Assembly (NCBI GenBank): GCA_019285715.1 | Contig: CP079108.1 | Location: forward strand, 2,309,001 to 2,373,000 | From: Sphingosinicellaceae bacterium | GTDB taxonomy: Bacteria > Pseudomonadota > Alphaproteobacteria > Sphingomonadales > Sphingomonadaceae | Length of the DNA: 64,000 nt | Direction of reading: 5' to 3' | Shown here: in pieces, positions 8,068 to 16,797 of the stretch | Numbering within the stretch: the first letter of the stretch is position 1 | Layout of the letters: every line of letters begins with the position of its first letter | The notes under the pieces: model-generated | Told to the model about the DNA's origin: nothing | Database searches by the model: none | Seen by the model: only the letters and a program-made list of their open reading frames with translations | Program-made: the position numbers and the translations under genes

Positions 8068-8709
8068 CTAGCGGTAGGCCGGCGAGCGCCAGCTCCGCAT
8101 TGCAACGCCGAGGGCGCCAAAGCCGATCACCATCAGCGCCCAGCTCGCCGGCTCGGGTACCGCGCCGCTTTCGATGATGAAATTGCCGCCGAGCCACGCG
8201 CCGTTGGTGCCATCGGTTACGGTCGGAAAGCTGAACGCGGAGTCGAAGTTGCTGTACCGGTCGCCGTAATAATTCAGGTTCGGGTTGAGCGCCGCGGTGC
8301 CACCCTGCCCGGTCGCCCACGACGTCGCATTGTCACCGGGTTCGAACGCCCCGACGATATAGTGTTTGCCGACGGTCAGGGCGAAGGGCGTGATCGCTGC
8401 ATAGCGGAACGTTTCATCGAGGGTTCCGCTGGTGCCGGCGCCGACCGTCACTGAAGTCAGCAGGTTACCGGCGGTGTCCCACAAGCCGACGAACGCCCGA
8501 CCGGCGAGGCCATCCTTGCCCTCGTCGTACGCGCCGAGCGAGGTCACCACCTGATTGTTCAACGCCGAGAATTCGAAACCGAGCGTGTACTGTGCGCCAC
8601 TGTAAAGCGTGCCCGGCGTGACCAGCCCGATTGCGCTGGAAGCCGATGCCGCCGTGCTCGATACCAACAACACGGTCGCCGCAAGTGTTTTGAGCGTGCG
8701 CTTCATCAT
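8068..8709 (-). CDS. Secreted PEPxxWA-CTERM protein, 213 residues
   Basis: An exported protein with a signal peptide (MMKRTLKTLAATVLLVSSTAASASS). It has a beta-rich body (residues about 25-185) containing GFEFSALNNQVVTSLGAYD and VGKHYIVGAFEPGD, resembling the DUF4082-like carbohydrate-associated beta-sandwiches often found in PEP-CTERM proteins. The C-terminus AVPEPASWALMVIGFGALG followed by MRSWRS is the exosortase sorting signal. AGGGG four bases upstream fits the first ATG; the next codon is also ATG. It is convergent with the repeat protein and faces the AT-rich region that should hold its promoter. The domain assignment is tentative; the sorting signal is clear. Confidence 0.85.
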   Translation of the reverse strand: MMKRTLKTLAATVLLVSSTAASASSAIGLVTPGTLYSGAQYTLGFEFSALNNQVVTSLGAYDEGKDGLAGRAFVGLWDTAGNLLTSVTVGAGTSGTLDETFRYAAITPFALTVGKHYIVGAFEPGDNATSWATGQGGTAALNPNLNYYGDRYSNFDSAFSFPTVTDGTNGAWLGGNFIIESGAVPEPASWALMVIGFGALGVAMRSWRSPAYR

Positions 8710-9175
8710 GTTTCCCCTAGATTGGTGCCCACCGCTGACCATCGAAGGTCTACACTATCGCTATCATCGTAATGAGTCATTTACAAGTGTGAGGGACTGG
8801 TCATTCAAAATTAGATGCGATCGCAGCACTCGTAATATTGTTTAGTCGATACGAGCTCCTCGAATAGATCTCGATTTAACACGTGTTAGATTGAGATGAT
8901 GTGTTCGGATAGGTATCAACAGTTCGCTACATAAGTCGTTCATTGACGAGATTCCAAGATGTGCCGATAGCAAGGTCGTTTCGTTGCGATAATATCTTTG
9001 CTCGATACGAGCCGTATGGCGTCATTCTGTCAAAACTCGAGTTGTCACACGAACGACCCAGCGGTTGCTTCGAGCTGCATTCACCGTTCGGCCTCGGGAA
9101 GGGAGCCGGGTCTCAGGTCAGGCCTGCGGTGACAAGACGGGTTCTTCCCTCCCCTATCTGTTGTAGGAGCGCGCG
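8710..9175. other. AT-rich intergenic region between two divergent genes
   Basis: These 466 bp are visibly richer in A and T than the rest of the window and carry no convincing reading frame. They separate the divergent PEP-CTERM gene (minus) and oligopeptidase B (plus), so both promoters should lie here. The region contains a 30-bp dyad (8868-8897) and an 11-bp direct repeat TCGATACGAGC at 8846-8856 and 9002-9012. The ribosome-binding site of the oligopeptidase gene (AGGAG) is at its right end. Confidence 0.7.
8868..8897. promoter_or_regulatory. 30-bp palindrome, candidate operator
   Basis: A dyad with no loop centred on CACGTG. The inner 12 bases TAACACGTGTTA are a perfect palindrome, and 13 of 15 positions per arm are complementary (the other two would be G-T). 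This is the expected shape for a dimeric repressor or activator site. It is 159 bp upstream of the PEP-CTERM gene start and 279 bp upstream of the oligopeptidase start. It is not parS: the flanks of CACGTG are AA/TT rather than GTTT/AAAC. Confidence 0.5.
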
Positions 9176-11245
9176 ATGACCTCCGCACCCATCGCGCCGA
9201 AGCGCCCGTACGTTACCAGCCACCACGGCATCGACCGCGACGACTCCTACCACTGGCTCCGCGATCCCGGCTTTCCGGAGGTCACCGATCCCGAGATTCT
9301 CGCGCACGTCGCTGCCGAGAATGCGTGGTTCGAGGGCTGGCTCGCGCCCCACGAGGCGACGGTCGAAACACTGTTCGAGGAGCTCAAGGGCCGGGTCAAG
9401 CAGGACGATACCGGGGTCCCCGTGCGCGACGGCGCTTGGGAATACTGGTGGAAATTCGCGCCCGGCGGCCAATACCGGATCTGGTTGCGCGCGCCCGCCG
9501 GCGGCGGCGTCGAGCAAGTCATCCTCGACGAACCGGCGCTGGCAGCCGACCACGAGTATTTCCGGCTTGGCGGATCGGCGGTGAGCCCCGATGGCAATTG
9601 GCTCGCTTATGCCATTGATATCGATGGTTCGGAGCGCTTCGCGTTGTATATCCGCAACCTCGTCACCGGCGAGATTGGGGTCGCAGTCGCACCCAACAGC
9701 ATCGGCACGCCGGTGTGGGCCGCCGACAGCGCGCGGCTGTTCTGGACCGAGGTCAACGACCAGTGGCGACCGTGGCGGGTGCGGCTCCATACGCGCGGCA
9801 GCACGGACCTGGGCGCGATCGTCTACGAGGAGACCGACGGCAGCTTCTTCGTCGGGCTGGGTCGCAGCCAGGACCGCAGCCGCGTCATCATCCGCAGCGC
9901 CGACCACGTCACGGCGGAGGCACGGCTGATCGACGCCGCCGCACCCGACCCCACGCCGCTACTGGTCCGTCCGCGCCAGGCCGGGGTCGATTATGAGGTC
10001 GATGTCGCCGACGGCACGCTGTTCGTCCGCGCCAACGACACCCACGTCAACTTCCGCGTCGCGACCGCTCCCATCGGTGATCCGGGCGCGTGGACCGAAC
10101 TGATCGCAGGCAGCGACAGCCATTATATCCGCGGGCTTAGCGCCTTTGCCTCACACCTCGTCATAGAAGAGCGAGTCGACGGCCTGGATGCAATTCGCAT
10201 TCGCAGTCATGACGGCGGCGAGCATCATATCGCGTTCCCGGAGGCGAGCTTTACCGCGGGCCTGAGCAGCAATCCGATGCCCGACCAGCCCGTGCTGCGC
10301 CTGCACTACAGCTCGATGGTTACCCCGCAGACGGCGTTCGACTACGACATCGCGAGCCGCACGCTGGTCCCGCGCAAGGTGCAGGAAGTGCCGTTGGGCT
10401 ATGACGCCAGCCTCTATGCGACCGAGCGGCTGTGGGCGACCGCTGCAGACGGCGTGCGGGTGCCGGTGTCGGTGGTCTGGCGGCGCGACCAGGCGCGCGG
10501 CGCGCGCTGTCACCTCTACGGCTACGGTGCCTACGGGCTGGCGATCCCGCCAAGCTTTTCGGCCAGTCGGCTCAGCCTGCTCGACCGCGGCTTCGCCTAC
10601 GCCATCGCCCATATCCGCGGCGGCGACGACCTCGGCTACGGCTGGTACCTCGGTGGCAAGATGGCGCACCGTACCAACACCTTCAACGACTTCGTGGCGG
10701 CGGCGGAGGCACTGGTCGAGGCCGGCTACGCGACCCCGGGCGCGATTTCGACCTCGGGCGGCAGCGCCGGCGGAACGCTGATGGGGGTCGTCGCCAACAC
10801 GCGTCCTGACCTGTGGCGCGCCGTCGTCGCGCACGTGCCGTTCGTCGACGTGCTCGGCACGATGCTCGACGCGACATTGCCGCTGACGCCGATCGAGTGG
10901 CCCGAGTGGGGCAATCCCATCCAGGACAGGGCCGCCTACGAGGCCATTGCCGCATATAGTCCCTATGACAACGTCACCGCCCAGCCCTACCCCGCGATGC
11001 TGGTGACCGCCGGCCTCAACGACCCGCGCGTCACCTACTGGGAACCGGTGAAGTGGGTCGCGCGCCTCCGCGAGCTCGGCACTGGCGACGCGCCTCTGCT
11101 GATGAAGACCAACATGGGCGCAGGTCACGGCGGTAAGTCGGGGCGGTTCGAGGCGTTGCACGAGACGGCGGAGGAATACGCCTTTATCCTCGCCGCGTTC
11201 GATGCCGAGCCGGTCCGAGTGTCGGAAGATTTTACACAACCGTGA
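9176..11245 (+). CDS. ptrB: Oligopeptidase B (S9 serine peptidase)
   Basis: A 689-residue serine oligopeptidase that cleaves small peptides, classically after basic residues. A beta-propeller fills about residues 70-400 and the alpha/beta-hydrolase domain follows. The catalytic triad is visible as Ser530 (SGGSAGG), Asp616 (LNDPRVTYWEP) and His651 (MGAGHGGKSGR). The N-terminal DSYHWLRDP motif and the PRVTYWEPVKW block favour oligopeptidase B over prolyl endopeptidase. There is no signal peptide. The ATG has AGGAG seven bases upstream. It stands alone, with its promoter in the AT-rich region. Confidence 0.92.
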   Translation: MTSAPIAPKRPYVTSHHGIDRDDSYHWLRDPGFPEVTDPEILAHVAAENAWFEGWLAPHEATVETLFEELKGRVKQDDTGVPVRDGAWEYWWKFAPGGQYRIWLRAPAGGGVEQVILDEPALAADHEYFRLGGSAVSPDGNWLAYAIDIDGSERFALYIRNLVTGEIGVAVAPNSIGTPVWAADSARLFWTEVNDQWRPWRVRLHTRGSTDLGAIVYEETDGSFFVGLGRSQDRSRVIIRSADHVTAEARLIDAAAPDPTPLLVRPRQAGVDYEVDVADGTLFVRANDTHVNFRVATAPIGDPGAWTELIAGSDSHYIRGLSAFASHLVIEERVDGLDAIRIRSHDGGEHHIAFPEASFTAGLSSNPMPDQPVLRLHYSSMVTPQTAFDYDIASRTLVPRKVQEVPLGYDASLYATERLWATAADGVRVPVSVVWRRDQARGARCHLYGYGAYGLAIPPSFSASRLSLLDRGFAYAIAHIRGGDDLGYGWYLGGKMAHRTNTFNDFVAAAEALVEAGYATPGAISTSGGSAGGTLMGVVANTRPDLWRAVVAHVPFVDVLGTMLDATLPLTPIEWPEWGNPIQDRAAYEAIAAYSPYDNVTAQPYPAMLVTAGLNDPRVTYWEPVKWVARLRELGTGDAPLLMKTNMGAGHGGKSGRFEALHETAEEYAFILAAFDAEPVRVSEDFTQP

Positions 11246-11357
11246 GGTTTATGTTTCGCCTCCGATCCTAAGTTATTGTTTGCGCGTACAGCGCTTGAAT
11301 TGGCATGAAACCTGCGTGGGCATTCTGGTTAGGCGATTATGCCAACGGGGGATTACC

Positions 11358-12014
11358 ATGAAACTAGCCTCGATGCTTGCACCGGTGCTGCTTGCGCTCG
11401 CCGCGCCGGCTGTCGCCACCACGATCTATGACAATGGCGCGCCGGTGAATTTCTCCGGCAACGAAACTACGGCGTGGGTGCAGGCTGAGGATTTTGGGTT
11501 CGCCACTTCGACGACCGTGGGTGGTGCAGGTATCTATGTCGCCGGTATACCGACGATCGCAAGCTACGACGGCAATCTGCAATATTACATTTTCGCTAAT
11601 AACGGCGGCACGCCCGGCTCGATCCTGGCCTCCGGCAGCGTCACCCCCACGGCCGTCGACATGGGCCTGCCGACGCCGTTCGGGAGCAGCATCTATCTGC
11701 TGTCATTCAACTTTTCCTCGGCCTTTACCGCGGTCGGCGGCACCGGCTACTATCTTGGCATCCACGCCAGCGTTGCCGGTGATTTAAACCGTGACGAGGT
11801 GTATTGGCTCGGCGCGGCTTCGAACGCGACGCATACTGGGGTCGAAAGCAATAATGGCACTTTCACCAACTGGTCTGGCAACGTCAACGAGCATGCCTTT
11901 TTCCTGACCGACGGTGCCAGCGTGCCGGAGCCAGCGAGCTGGGCACTTATGATCGGCGGCTTCGCGCTGACCGGCGTTGCAATGCGCCAGCGCCAGGCCG
12001 CCCTCGCCGCCTGA
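11358..12014 (+). CDS. Secreted PEPxxWA-CTERM protein, 218 residues
   Basis: The third PEPxxWA-CTERM protein here. The signal peptide is MKLASMLAPVLLALAAPAVA. The body is rich in Gly, Thr, Ser and Asn with predicted beta strands (TTIYDNGAPV, YYIFANNGGTPGSILASG, YYLGIHASVAGD), a composition common in exosortase substrates. The C-terminus has the VPEPASWALM motif, a hydrophobic helix (IGGFALTGVAM) and basic residues (RQRQ). GGGGA lies seven bases before the chosen ATG; the frame is open upstream but without a ribosome site. A strong hairpin follows the stop. Function unknown; carbohydrate or matrix interaction would be a guess. Confidence 0.85.
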   Translation: MKLASMLAPVLLALAAPAVATTIYDNGAPVNFSGNETTAWVQAEDFGFATSTTVGGAGIYVAGIPTIASYDGNLQYYIFANNGGTPGSILASGSVTPTAVDMGLPTPFGSSIYLLSFNFSSAFTAVGGTGYYLGIHASVAGDLNRDEVYWLGAASNATHTGVESNNGTFTNWSGNVNEHAFFLTDGASVPEPASWALMIGGFALTGVAMRQRQAALAA

Positions 12015-12030
12015 ACTACCGACTGCATGC

Positions 12031-12058
12031 GGCCCGCGCGACTCAGCTCGCGCGGGCC
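12031..12058. terminator. GC-rich hairpin between convergent genes
   Basis: GGCCCGCGCGA and TCGCGCGGGCC pair perfectly over 11 bp around a 6-base loop, 16 bp after one gene and 24 bp before the end of the opposing gene. There is no clear U tract, so it is a candidate bidirectional terminator. Confidence 0.6.
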
Positions 12059-12081
12059 GGCTCGTGACCGGTTCAGAACCG

Positions 12082-12288
12082 TTATCGCGGCGCGACGCCG
12101 AGAACGTGCGCCGCCAGCGCCGCCGCAGCAGCGACCGCAACGAACAGCAGCGGCGTCCAAGGCAGGAGCGCGTGTGCTGCCAGCGGAGTGCGCTGGCGCG
12201 CGCGCAAACCGAACCATGCCACGCCCGCCAGCGTGAGCGCCACGGTCAGCGCGATCAGGCTCGTCGGCTGGTCCATGCGCCCCTTCAT
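12082..12288 (-). CDS. Small membrane protein with two helices, unknown function
   Basis: A 68-residue (or 64-residue) protein with two hydrophobic segments, SLIALTVALTLAGVAWFGL and LLFVAVAAAAALAAHVLGV, separated by a short basic loop (RARQR). Two ATG codons four codons apart (12288 and 12276) have similar, weak AAGG-type upstream sites, so the start is undecided; I give the longer form. It is convergent with the PEP-CTERM gene and divergent from the methyltransferase gene. No family is recognised. Confidence 0.55.
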   Translation of the reverse strand: MKGRMDQPTSLIALTVALTLAGVAWFGLRARQRTPLAAHALLPWTPLLFVAVAAAAALAAHVLGVAPR

Positions 12289-12375
12289 GTTCGCCGGCCT
12301 TGCCGCCCGCTGACGAGGCGCTAGAGAAGGCACCGGCTCTTGACAAGAACCGTCCCTGACAAGCGAGGCTTACCC

Positions 12376-13167
12376 GTGAACCGACCGCTGATCGCCCTGA
12401 CCGTCGCCGCCGCGCTGGCTGCCCCTGCCCTCGCCGCGACCGCGTACGACACGATCCTTGCCGGCGCATGGCGGTCCGATGCCAACAAAGCCCGCGACCA
12501 GTATCGCCACCCTGCGCAGACGCTGGCGTTCATCGGCGTCAAGCCGACGATGACGGTCGTCGAAATCTGGCCGTCCGGCGGCTGGTACACCGAGATCCTC
12601 GCGCCCTATCTGAAGGACAAAGGGCAGCTGTACGGGGCGCTCGGCTATTCCACCGACCCGGCCAAGACCGAGAAGTCGGTCACGACCTTCAAGACCAAGT
12701 TCGCCAACGTCCCGGGCGGCGACAAGGTCAAGCTGACCGCATTCGGCAAGGACAGCGGCCCAATCGCGCCCGCCGGCAGCGCGGATGCGGTGCTGACCTT
12801 CCGCAATGTCCACAACTGGTACATCGGCGGCTTCGCACCGCAGGCCTTTGCGGCGTTCAACGCGGCACTCAAGCCCGGCGGCATCCTCGGCATCGAGGAG
12901 CACCGGCTCCCCGAGGACAAGCCGGACGCAATGCAGAAGGACAGCGGCTACATGAAGCGCTCGACCGTCGTGAAGCTCGCGACGGACGCCGGGTTCAAGC
13001 TGGTCGGCGAATCAAAGATCAACGCAAACCCCAAGGATACCCACGATTATCCCAAGGGCGTCTGGACCTTGCCGCCGACCTACGACGCGGGCGACCAGGA
13101 CCGGGCCAAGTATGCCGCGATCGGGGAGTCGGACCGGATGACGCTGAAGTTCGTGAAGGTTCGGTAG
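12376..13167 (+). CDS. Exported class I SAM-dependent methyltransferase (COG4798-like)
   Basis: A 263-residue protein with a cleavable signal peptide (MNRPLIALTVAAALAAPALAA) followed by a methyltransferase-like fold. Motif I is VVEIWPSGGWYTEILAPYL and the acidic/aromatic later motifs are DAVLTFRNVHNWYIGG and LKPGGILGIEEHR. This matches the predicted periplasmic methyltransferases that many proteobacteria carry, whose substrate is unknown; how SAM would reach the periplasm is unresolved. The start GTG has GAGG seven bases upstream, and begins exactly at the signal peptide, so upstream in-frame codons are ignored. It ends seven bases from the opposing phaR gene. Confidence 0.75.
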   Translation: MNRPLIALTVAAALAAPALAATAYDTILAGAWRSDANKARDQYRHPAQTLAFIGVKPTMTVVEIWPSGGWYTEILAPYLKDKGQLYGALGYSTDPAKTEKSVTTFKTKFANVPGGDKVKLTAFGKDSGPIAPAGSADAVLTFRNVHNWYIGGFAPQAFAAFNAALKPGGILGIEEHRLPEDKPDAMQKDSGYMKRSTVVKLATDAGFKLVGESKINANPKDTHDYPKGVWTLPPTYDAGDQDRAKYAAIGESDRMTLKFVKVR

Positions 13168-13173
13168 AAGCGC

Positions 13174-13770
13174 CTACTTCTCGCCGAGCTTGTCGAGCTT
13201 GGCCTGCAGCGCGTTCATCTGCTCCTTCAGCGCACCGAGTTCGTCAGCGGGCGCGTCCACGGGCTTGGGCGGACGACCGCTCAGGAGGTCGGTCGCGGCC
13301 TGGAACATGGCGAGGTTCTGCTTGGCGATCGCCTCGAAGGGCTTGAGCGCGGTCGCCGGAAACACTCCGCCCCCGCCCATTGCGCTGCCCATGGCACCGG
13401 TCACGGTATCGCGGAACTGCGCCTGGCTCTTGGCGAAGGCGTTCATCGACGCTTCAAGATAGTGCGGCACCATCGACTGCATCGAATTGCCGTACATCGC
13501 GATCAACTGGCGCAGGAAAGGAATTGGCAGCATCGTCTGTCCACCGTTCTCGCCATCCATGACGATCTGGGTCAGCACCGAACGGGTGATATCCTCACCG
13601 CTTTTCGCGTCGAGGACCTGGAAATCACGGCCCTCGCGGGTCATCGTCGCGAGGTGCTCGAGAGTGATGTAGCTCGAGCTGCCGGTGTTATACAGGCGTC
13701 GGTTTGCGTACTTCTTGATGATCACCGGTGCCGGCTTGTTGGCATCGGGAGCAGCGGCGGCTTCGTCCAT
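13174..13770 (-). CDS. phaR: Polyhydroxyalkanoate synthesis repressor PhaR
   Basis: A 198-residue regulator that represses phasin and PHA genes and also binds PHA granules. The PHB accumulation DNA-binding domain is obvious at the N-terminus: VIIKKYANRRLYNTGSSSYITLEHLATM (described as two segments, about residues 15-43), then FQVLDAKSGEDITRSVLTQIV. The middle has the PHB-regulator repeat (FLRQLIAMYGNSMQ). The C-terminus is a coiled coil (LGALKEQMNALQAKLDKLGEK region). The start ATG is chosen because it precedes the conserved domain by a short acidic tail; the ribosome site is weak. It is divergent from the PhaC-like gene with only 26 bp between them, so it may control that promoter. Confidence 0.92.
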   Translation of the reverse strand: MDEAAAAPDANKPAPVIIKKYANRRLYNTGSSSYITLEHLATMTREGRDFQVLDAKSGEDITRSVLTQIVMDGENGGQTMLPIPFLRQLIAMYGNSMQSMVPHYLEASMNAFAKSQAQFRDTVTGAMGSAMGGGGVFPATALKPFEAIAKQNLAMFQAATDLLSGRPPKPVDAPADELGALKEQMNALQAKLDKLGEK

Positions 13771-13796
13771 TGTGAGAATCCGATCGGAATGATGAA

Positions 13797-14876
13797 TTGT
13801 CAGTAGCATGCGCCGATGTTGCACTGCAACGTGGGCAAAGTCGCGGGCGCGGGCCGCACCCGCTTGCGGCGCTGATGGCGCTGTTTGCCGAGGTCTGCGG
13901 CGACGATCGAGAACGGCTGGCGCGGGCGCTGGCGGGGGTGCGGGCGTATCAGGCACACCCCTACCGGCGCGCGAGTGCGCCGCTGCCCGAGATTGCGCGC
14001 GTCGGAAGTGTCGCGCTGCGTGACTACGCCGACGGTACTCGGGGCGGCGCCGGTCGCACGGTCGTGGTCGTGCCGTCGCTGATCAACCCGCCGACTGTGC
14101 TCGACCTGGCAGAAGGCAATTCGCTGCTGCGCTGGCTGGCCGGGCAAGGCGTTCGGCCGCTGCTTGTCGACTGGGGCACGCCCGGGACCGAGGAACTGGG
14201 CTTCGGTGTCGGGGAGATGGTATCCGAGCGACTGGTCCCGCTGCTGCGCGCGGCAGGGTCGGCAGCGCTCGTCGGCTATTGCATGGGTGGCACGATGGCC
14301 GTCGCTGCGGCGACGCTGACCCCGGTGCGACGGCTGGCGCTGCTCGCGACGCCCTGGCACTTCGGGCGCTACGACGCCCCCCAGCGCACCGGGATCGGCG
14401 AATATGCAGCCGCGATACGCCCGCTGGCATCGACGCTGGGTGCGGTGCCAATGGACCTGCTCCAACCGGCATTCTGGCGACTCGGTCCCGAGGGTGTCGT
14501 CGCCAAGTTCGAGGCGTTTGGGGCGCGCGATCCCGCCAGCCCGGCGGCGGCAGCGTTCGTCGCGCTCGAGGACTGGGCCAACGACGGGCCGCCGCTCGCG
14601 CTCCGCGTCGCCACCGAACTGTTCGATGACCTGTTCGCGGCTGATCTCAGTGGCCGCGCCGAGTGGCAGGTCGGCGGCTGCGCGATTCGCCCCCGAGAAC
14701 TCGACATCCCGATCCTCGACGTGGTCGCGATGCGCGATCGTATCGTACCCGCCACCAGCGCGCTCGGCCTCGGCACCCGCCTCGACATCGACGGTGGCCA
14801 TGTCGGCATGGTCGTCGGCAGCCGCGCCCGGGAGACGCTGTGGGAGCCGCTGGCGCGCTTCCTCCGCGAGGACTAG
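13797..14876 (+). CDS. Small PhaC-like alpha/beta hydrolase
   Basis: A 359-residue alpha/beta-hydrolase related to polyhydroxyalkanoate synthase. The nucleophile motif is GYCMGG with Cys162, matching the Cys lipase-box of PhaC rather than the Ser of esterases. Asp314 (AMRDRIVP) and His335 (DGGHVGM) complete the triad, and VPSLINPPTVLDL matches PhaC. It lacks most of the N-terminal domain of class I synthases (about 560-600 residues). The given start is TTG; the next ATG at 13875 would give 333 residues, and neither has a strong ribosome site. It lies between phaR and phaA, 33 bp from the latter, so a role in PHB synthesis is likely; whether it polymerises or is a thioesterase/depolymerase is open. 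Confidence 0.75.
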   Translation: MSVACADVALQRGQSRGRGPHPLAALMALFAEVCGDDRERLARALAGVRAYQAHPYRRASAPLPEIARVGSVALRDYADGTRGGAGRTVVVVPSLINPPTVLDLAEGNSLLRWLAGQGVRPLLVDWGTPGTEELGFGVGEMVSERLVPLLRAAGSAALVGYCMGGTMAVAAATLTPVRRLALLATPWHFGRYDAPQRTGIGEYAAAIRPLASTLGAVPMDLLQPAFWRLGPEGVVAKFEAFGARDPASPAAAAFVALEDWANDGPPLALRVATELFDDLFAADLSGRAEWQVGGCAIRPRELDIPILDVVAMRDRIVPATSALGLGTRLDIDGGHVGMVVGSRARETLWEPLARFLRED

Positions 14877-14909
14877 AACGCGCTCAAAAGCACAGCAGGA
14901 GCAAGTATC

Positions 14910-16085
14910 ATGACCGGAGTCGTCATCACCGCCGCCAAGCGGACCCCCGTCGGCAGCTTCATGGGCGCGTTCGCGACCACCCCCGCACACGAGCTCGGCC
15001 GTATCGCGATCGAGGCTGCCCTGCTCCAGGCCGGCGTCGGCGCGGACGAGGTCAGCGAGGTCATTCTCGGCCAGGTGCTGACCGCAGCGCAGGGCCAGAA
15101 CCCGGCCCGGCAGGCGTCGATCAATGCCGGCATCGCTAAGGAGACGCCGGCGTGGGGCGTCAACCAGGTCTGCGGCAGTGGCTTGCGCGCGGTCGCGCTC
15201 GGCGTCCAGGCGATCCAGTCGGGCGATGCCACGGTCGTCGTCGCCGGCGGCCAGGAGAGCATGAGCCTGTCAAACCACGCGCAGGCACTTCGCGCCGGCA
15301 CCAAGATGGGCGGCGTCGAGCTGGTCGATACGATGATCAAGGACGGGCTGTGGGACGCCTTCAACGGCTACCACATGGGCATCACCGCCGAGAACGTCGC
15401 CGAGCAGTATCAGGTCACCCGCGAGAAGCAGGACGCGTTCGCCGTCGCCAGCCAGAACAAGGCCAGTGCCGCACGGTCGTCGGGGCGCTTCAAGGACGAG
15501 ATCGCGCCGGTCACGATCAAGGGCCGCAAGGGCGATACCGTTGTCGAGAACGACGAGTATATCCGAGACGGCGCGACCATCGAGAGCGTCTCCGGCCTGC
15601 GAGGCGCGTTCAAGAAGGACGGTAGCGTCACCGCCGCCAATGCCAGCGGCATCAACGACGGCGCAGCGGTGCTGGTGCTGATGTCGGCCGAGGAAGCGAC
15701 GCGCCGCGGCTCGACGGTGCTCGCCAGGATCAAGAGCTGGGCCTCGACCGGTGTCGACCCTTCGGTGATGGGCATCGGGCCGGTGACGGCTTCACGCAAG
15801 GCGCTGGATAAGGCCGGCTGGGCGGTCGGCGACCTCGACCTGATCGAGGCCAACGAGGCCTTCGCGGCGCAGGCGCTGGCGGTCGGGCAGGAGCTCGGGC
15901 TCGACCCGGCCAAGGTTAACGTCAACGGCGGCGCCATCGCCATCGGCCACCCGATCGGCGCGTCGGGCGCGCGCGTCCTGACGACGCTGATCTACGAGAT
16001 GGGCAAGCGCGACGCCAAGAAAGGCCTCGCCACCCTGTGCATCGGCGGCGGCATGGGCATCGCCATGTGCATCGAGCGGGACTGA
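14910..16085 (+). CDS. phaA: Acetyl-CoA C-acetyltransferase (thiolase)
   Basis: A 391-residue biosynthetic thiolase that condenses two acetyl-CoA into acetoacetyl-CoA. Cys88 ([10 protein letters not shown]) is the acyl-accepting nucleophile, His347 ([14 protein letters not shown]) activates it and Cys377 (CIGGGMG) is the general acid/base. The length is typical. AGGAG lies nine bases before the ATG. It follows the PhaC-like gene by 33 bp on the same strand and so probably supplies the first step of polyhydroxybutyrate synthesis. No phaB reductase is in the window. Confidence 0.95.
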   Translation: MTGVVITAAKRTPVGSFMGAFATTPAHELGRIAIEAALLQAGVGADEVSEVILGQVLTAAQGQNPARQASINAGIAKETPAWGVNQVCGSGLRAVALGVQAIQSGDATVVVAGGQESMSLSNHAQALRAGTKMGGVELVDTMIKDGLWDAFNGYHMGITAENVAEQYQVTREKQDAFAVASQNKASAARSSGRFKDEIAPVTIKGRKGDTVVENDEYIRDGATIESVSGLRGAFKKDGSVTAANASGINDGAAVLVLMSAEEATRRGSTVLARIKSWASTGVDPSVMGIGPVTASRKALDKAGWAVGDLDLIEANEAFAAQALAVGQELGLDPAKVNVNGGAIAIGHPIGASGARVLTTLIYEMGKRDAKKGLATLCIGGGMGIAMCIERD

Positions 16086-16099
16086 GTTAGAGGGTGACC

Positions 16100-16132
16100 C
16101 CGACCGTCCCGCATTTAGCGCGGGACGGTCGG
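16100..16132. terminator. Bidirectional hairpin terminator
   Basis: CCGACCGTCCCGC (16100-16112) pairs perfectly with GCGGGACGGTCGG (16120-16132) across a 7-base loop. It sits between the convergent phaA and peroxiredoxin genes and can serve both. A U tract is lacking. Confidence 0.7.
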
Positions 16133-16143
16133 AGCCTAACGCC

Positions 16144-16713
<570 letters not shown>

Positions 16714-16797
16714 GGGGGCTCCTGTCTGGAAGGTGTAAGTGCGTGACGTCCCACTTGGTGTGCAGTGCAGCATTTGGCAACTCCGAATGATGATCCG

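Noticed and set aside
8878-8889. A second parS site
   Set aside because: TAACACGTGTTA shares only CACGTG with parS and lacks the GTTT/AAAC flanks.
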